This document shows positions 5,088-7,203 of a stretch of 7,203 nt of DNA, one piece after another; position 1 is the stretch's first letter; each line of letters starts with the position of its first letter. The DNA is from Prevotella sp. CAG:732 (GTDB lineage Bacteria > Bacteroidota > Bacteroidia > Bacteroidales > Bacteroidaceae): positions 1-7,203 of the forward strand of contig FR893296.1 of the NCBI GenBank assembly GCA_000436035.1, written 5' to 3'. Both the position numbers and the translations under genes were made by a program. The notes beneath the pieces are model-generated. The model had not been told where the DNA came from and searched no databases. It worked only from the letters and a program-made list of their open reading frames with translations.

Positions 5088-5945
5088 ATGGAACTGATCA
5101 AGAACAAGACTTTCGGTGGTGAGCGTCCTCTCTTTGGCGCACACGACGTTCGTTTGGAAGATATTACAATTACCGATGGAGAATCGGGCATCAAGTGCTG
5201 CAAGAACTTGGAATGCCACAACTCCAAATTCTACGGCAAGTACCCTTGGTGGCACGTGGATGGCTCTGTCATCACCAACTGCTACTTCGCTCCGGAGAGC
5301 CGTTCTGCCATCTGGTATAGCGACAACATGGTGATGAAAGACTGTACGATAGACGGTCCGAAGTTCTTCAGAGAGATGAAGAACCTAGAACTGGAGCGCG
5401 TGAACATCACGGATGCCGACGAGACCTTCTGGAAGGTGGATGGAGTGAAGTTGAAGAATGTGAAGCTGCACGATGGCACCTATCCATTCATGTTCTCCAA
5501 GAATATCTACGTGGATGGCTTGGAGAGCGACTCGAAGTACGTTTTCCAATACTGCGAGAACGTGGAGGTACACCATGCCAAGATTACGACCAAGGACAGC
5601 TTCTGGGAGTGTGAGAACGTGACGGTGTATGACTCTGAGCTGAACGGAGAATACCTCGCTTGGCACAGCAAGAACATCAAGTTGGTGCGCTGCCATATCA
5701 GTGGCGAGCAACCGCTCTGCTACATGGACCACGTCACCTTGGTGGATTGCACCTTCGACAAGGAGTGCGACCGTGCCTTCGAGGATTGCTCCAACATCGA
5801 TGCTCATATCAAGGGAGCCATCACCAACATCAAGAATCCTATCTCAGGACGCATCGAGGCTGACGAGGTGGGAAGCATCACCTACACAGAGTTCGCCAAG
5901 GCTCCAGCAGGAGCTTGCGAAATCATCGATCATTCAAAAGAATAA
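5088..5945 (+). CDS. DUF3737 family right-handed beta-helix protein
   Basis: A 285-residue protein that I recognise as DUF3737-like; its biochemical role is unknown. The chain is a solenoid of about eleven imperfect rungs of 19-21 residues. Each has a hydrophobic/aromatic entry (W54-W55, I75-W76, F93-F94, F114-W115, F134, F153, F172-W173, W192, F231) and then an Asn or Asp starting a beta strand. That ladder is N40, S60, N80, N99, G119, N139, N158, N177, N196, H215, N236. Such pectate-lyase-like helices bind or process polysaccharides in some families, but no known active site is evident. There is no signal peptide or membrane segment, so it is probably cytosolic. Thirteen cysteines (C37, C38, C43, C65, C86, C156, C175, C202, C211, C221, C227, C234, C277) are many for its size. 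patB follows 103 nt downstream on the same strand. No Shine-Dalgarno precedes the ATG. Confidence 0.88.
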   Translation: MELIKNKTFGGERPLFGAHDVRLEDITITDGESGIKCCKNLECHNSKFYGKYPWWHVDGSVITNCYFAPESRSAIWYSDNMVMKDCTIDGPKFFREMKNLELERVNITDADETFWKVDGVKLKNVKLHDGTYPFMFSKNIYVDGLESDSKYVFQYCENVEVHHAKITTKDSFWECENVTVYDSELNGEYLAWHSKNIKLVRCHISGEQPLCYMDHVTLVDCTFDKECDRAFEDCSNIDAHIKGAITNIKNPISGRIEADEVGSITYTEFAKAPAGACEIIDHSKE

Positions 5946-5959
5946 ATCACAACGACAAA

Positions 5960-6003
5960 GGGAACCGAGATTTCTCCTGCATGGACTAGAAATCTCGATT
6001 CCC
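5960..6003 (+). terminator. Long hairpin between the DUF3737 gene and patB
   Basis: CGAGATTTCT (5966-5975) pairs with AGAAATCTCG (5988-5997). After one C-A mismatch, GGGAA (5960-5964) pairs with TTCCC (5999-6003). The total is 15 bp around a 12-nt loop. What follows is TATTCATATTTATA, AT-rich but not a T run. It may be a leaky terminator, an attenuator or a stabiliser of the upstream message. I see no good TAnnTTTG promoter between it and patB (TAAATTG at 6022-6028 is one base short), which favours partial read-through. Confidence 0.55.
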
Positions 6004-6048
6004 TATTCATATTTATAACAGTAAATTGTACCTAAAAGAGATAAGAAT

Positions 6049-7203
6049 ATGAAGTATAATTTTGACGAAATCATAGAACGCCGTGGCACCAATTCCTACA
6101 AGTGGGACTTGGTGAAGGAAGACGAAGTCATCCCTATGTGGGTAGCCGACATGGACTTCCCTACCGCCCCTGCCATCATCGAGGCACTACAGAAGCGAGT
6201 GGCACACGGCATCTTTGGCTATACCCTCGTACCCGACTCTTACTACGAGGCTATCATCAACTGGTTCTCTCGCCGCCATCAGTGGAACATAGAGAGAGAC
6301 TGGATTCTCTACACCTCAGGAGTCGTTCCTGCGCTCTCTTGCACGCTGAAGGCGATCACCATGCCGGGCGAGAAGGTATTGGTTCAGACACCAGTGTATA
6401 ACTGTTTCTTCTCCAGCATCAAGAACAATGGATGCGAAGTGGTGGAAAACGAGCTGAGACGTGTGGGCAACTGCACTTATGAGATCGACTTCGAGGATTT
6501 CGAGCGCAAGTGCGCCGACGAGAAGACCACCGCCTTCATCCTCTGCAACCCTCACAACCCTGCCGGAAGAGTATGGAAGAAGGAGGAACTGGAGCGCATG
6601 AACGACATCTGCATGAAGCACGGCGTGAAAGTCATCGCCGACGAGATACACTGCGAGCTAGTGATGCCGGGCTACCATTACACCCCATTCGCCAGCATCA
6701 GCGAGGCTTGCCGTGACAACAGCGTGACGCTCAACTCGCCTACCAAGGCATTCAACATCGCCGGTCTTCAGATAGCCAACATCATCTGCCCTGACGCCGC
6801 CTTGCGCCGCCGTATCGACCGTGCCATCAACATCAATGAGGTTTGCGATGTCAATCCGTTCGGTGTCATTGCACTCCAGGCTGCCTACAACGAGGGAGAG
6901 GAGTGGCTCGACGAGCTGAACCAATATCTCTGGGAGAACTATCAGGCTCTGAAGGATTTCTTCACCACAGAGCTTCCTCAGGTGCGTGTCACCCGATTGG
7001 AAGGCACCTACTTGGTATGGCTCGACATCCTGGGCATAGAATTGTCATCCGACGAGGCATACGAGCAGTTGATGCAAGATGGCAAGGTGTTCGTCAACAG
7101 CGGTACGCTATACGGCAGAAAGGCTGGTCAAGGCTTCCTCCGTGTCAACATCGCTTGTCCTCGCAAGACCTTGATGCAAGGTTTGGCTCGCATCGGAAGA
7201 GTC
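6049..7203 (+). CDS. patB: PatB/MalY-type PLP-dependent C-S lyase (aminotransferase fold), 3' end cut by the window
   Basis: 385 codons are open to the right edge. Family members end at about this length or slightly beyond, so only a few residues should be missing. It is a fold-type I pyridoxal-phosphate enzyme of the MalY/PatB group, which cleaves C-S bonds in cystathionine or cysteine conjugates to give pyruvate, ammonia and a thiol. Signature parts are WVADMDFPTAP near the N-terminus, GYTLVP, Asn170 in CNPHNPAGRV, Asp198 in ADEIH (pairs with the pyridine nitrogen), Lys233 in SPTKAFNIAG (Schiff-base lysine) and Arg365 in FLRVN (binds the substrate carboxylate). Start: ATG at 6049, with only a weak AAAGAGA purine stretch about 10 nt upstream. 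It probably belongs to the DUF3737 transcription unit. Cystathionine beta-lyase in methionine synthesis or a detoxifying cysteine-conjugate lyase are both possible. The sequence does not separate them. Confidence 0.9.
   Translation, partial: MKYNFDEIIERRGTNSYKWDLVKEDEVIPMWVADMDFPTAPAIIEALQKRVAHGIFGYTLVPDSYYEAIINWFSRRHQWNIERDWILYTSGVVPALSCTLKAITMPGEKVLVQTPVYNCFFSSIKNNGCEVVENELRRVGNCTYEIDFEDFERKCADEKTTAFILCNPHNPAGRVWKKEELERMNDICMKHGVKVIADEIHCELVMPGYHYTPFASISEACRDNSVTLNSPTKAFNIAGLQIANIICPDAALRRRIDRAININEVCDVNPFGVIALQAAYNEGEEWLDELNQYLWENYQALKDFFTTELPQVRVTRLEGTYLVWLDILGIELSSDEAYEQLMQDGKVFVNSGTLYGRKAGQGFLRVNIACPRKTLMQGLARIGRV

Noticed and set aside
5385..5807. 140-codon antisense open frame within the DUF3737 gene
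   Set aside because: The sense frame shows a regular solenoid repeat, while the antisense product looks like a codon-bias shadow.
5088..5945. Tandem DNA repeats in the DUF3737 gene
   Set aside because: The periodicity is at the protein level only; the rungs have diverged and I find no long repeated DNA words.
6102..6924. Several open frames on both strands inside patB
   Set aside because: All fall inside the continuous 385-codon PLP enzyme frame, which carries the full set of family motifs and merely lacks its stop in the window.

Overview
The window looks like a core chromosomal stretch of a Bacteroidota species, most likely a Prevotella/Segatella-type Bacteroidales. Three things point there. 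Several intergenic regions carry the TAnnTTTG -7 element of Bacteroidota sigma-ABfr promoters. Most genes start without a Shine-Dalgarno sequence, in A-rich leaders. The run rpsU - tyrosine recombinase - hpf is an arrangement I associate with this phylum. There are no insertion sequences, CRISPR arrays, phage genes or RNA genes in the window.

Left part (1-1791, leftward). A translation-linked operon runs rpsU (bS21), a Xer-type tyrosine recombinase, then a short hibernation promoting factor. A promoter lies upstream of rpsU. A second good leftward promoter sits just past hpf and fires out of the window. The rpsU-recombinase gap holds an 11-nt element in three copies, two direct and one inverted, which can form two mutually exclusive hairpins. 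The hpf start is preceded by GGAGGU, the strongest Shine-Dalgarno match in the window, while rpsU, the recombinase, pepP, mdh and the DUF3737 gene show none.

Middle part (1792-4983). A three-domain M24B Xaa-Pro aminopeptidase runs leftward and is divergent from malate dehydrogenase. They share a 324-bp control region with one promoter for each gene. The mdh leader is about 130 nt and contains very short reading frames, the last of which has a GAGG Shine-Dalgarno-like site. mdh has highly biased codons (every Arg is CGT) and ends in a textbook intrinsic terminator.

Right part (5046-7203, rightward). A DUF3737-type right-handed beta-helix protein of unknown function is followed, after a long hairpin, by a PatB/MalY-type pyridoxal-phosphate C-S lyase. 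That gene runs off the right edge and probably lacks only a few C-terminal residues. The cysteine-rich solenoid protein beside a C-S lyase is the least understood pair here.

Most of the window is conserved housekeeping sequence. The items worth a second look are regulatory (the rpsU/hpf signals and the mdh leader) and the DUF3737-PatB pair. I do not see a clearly new multi-gene system.
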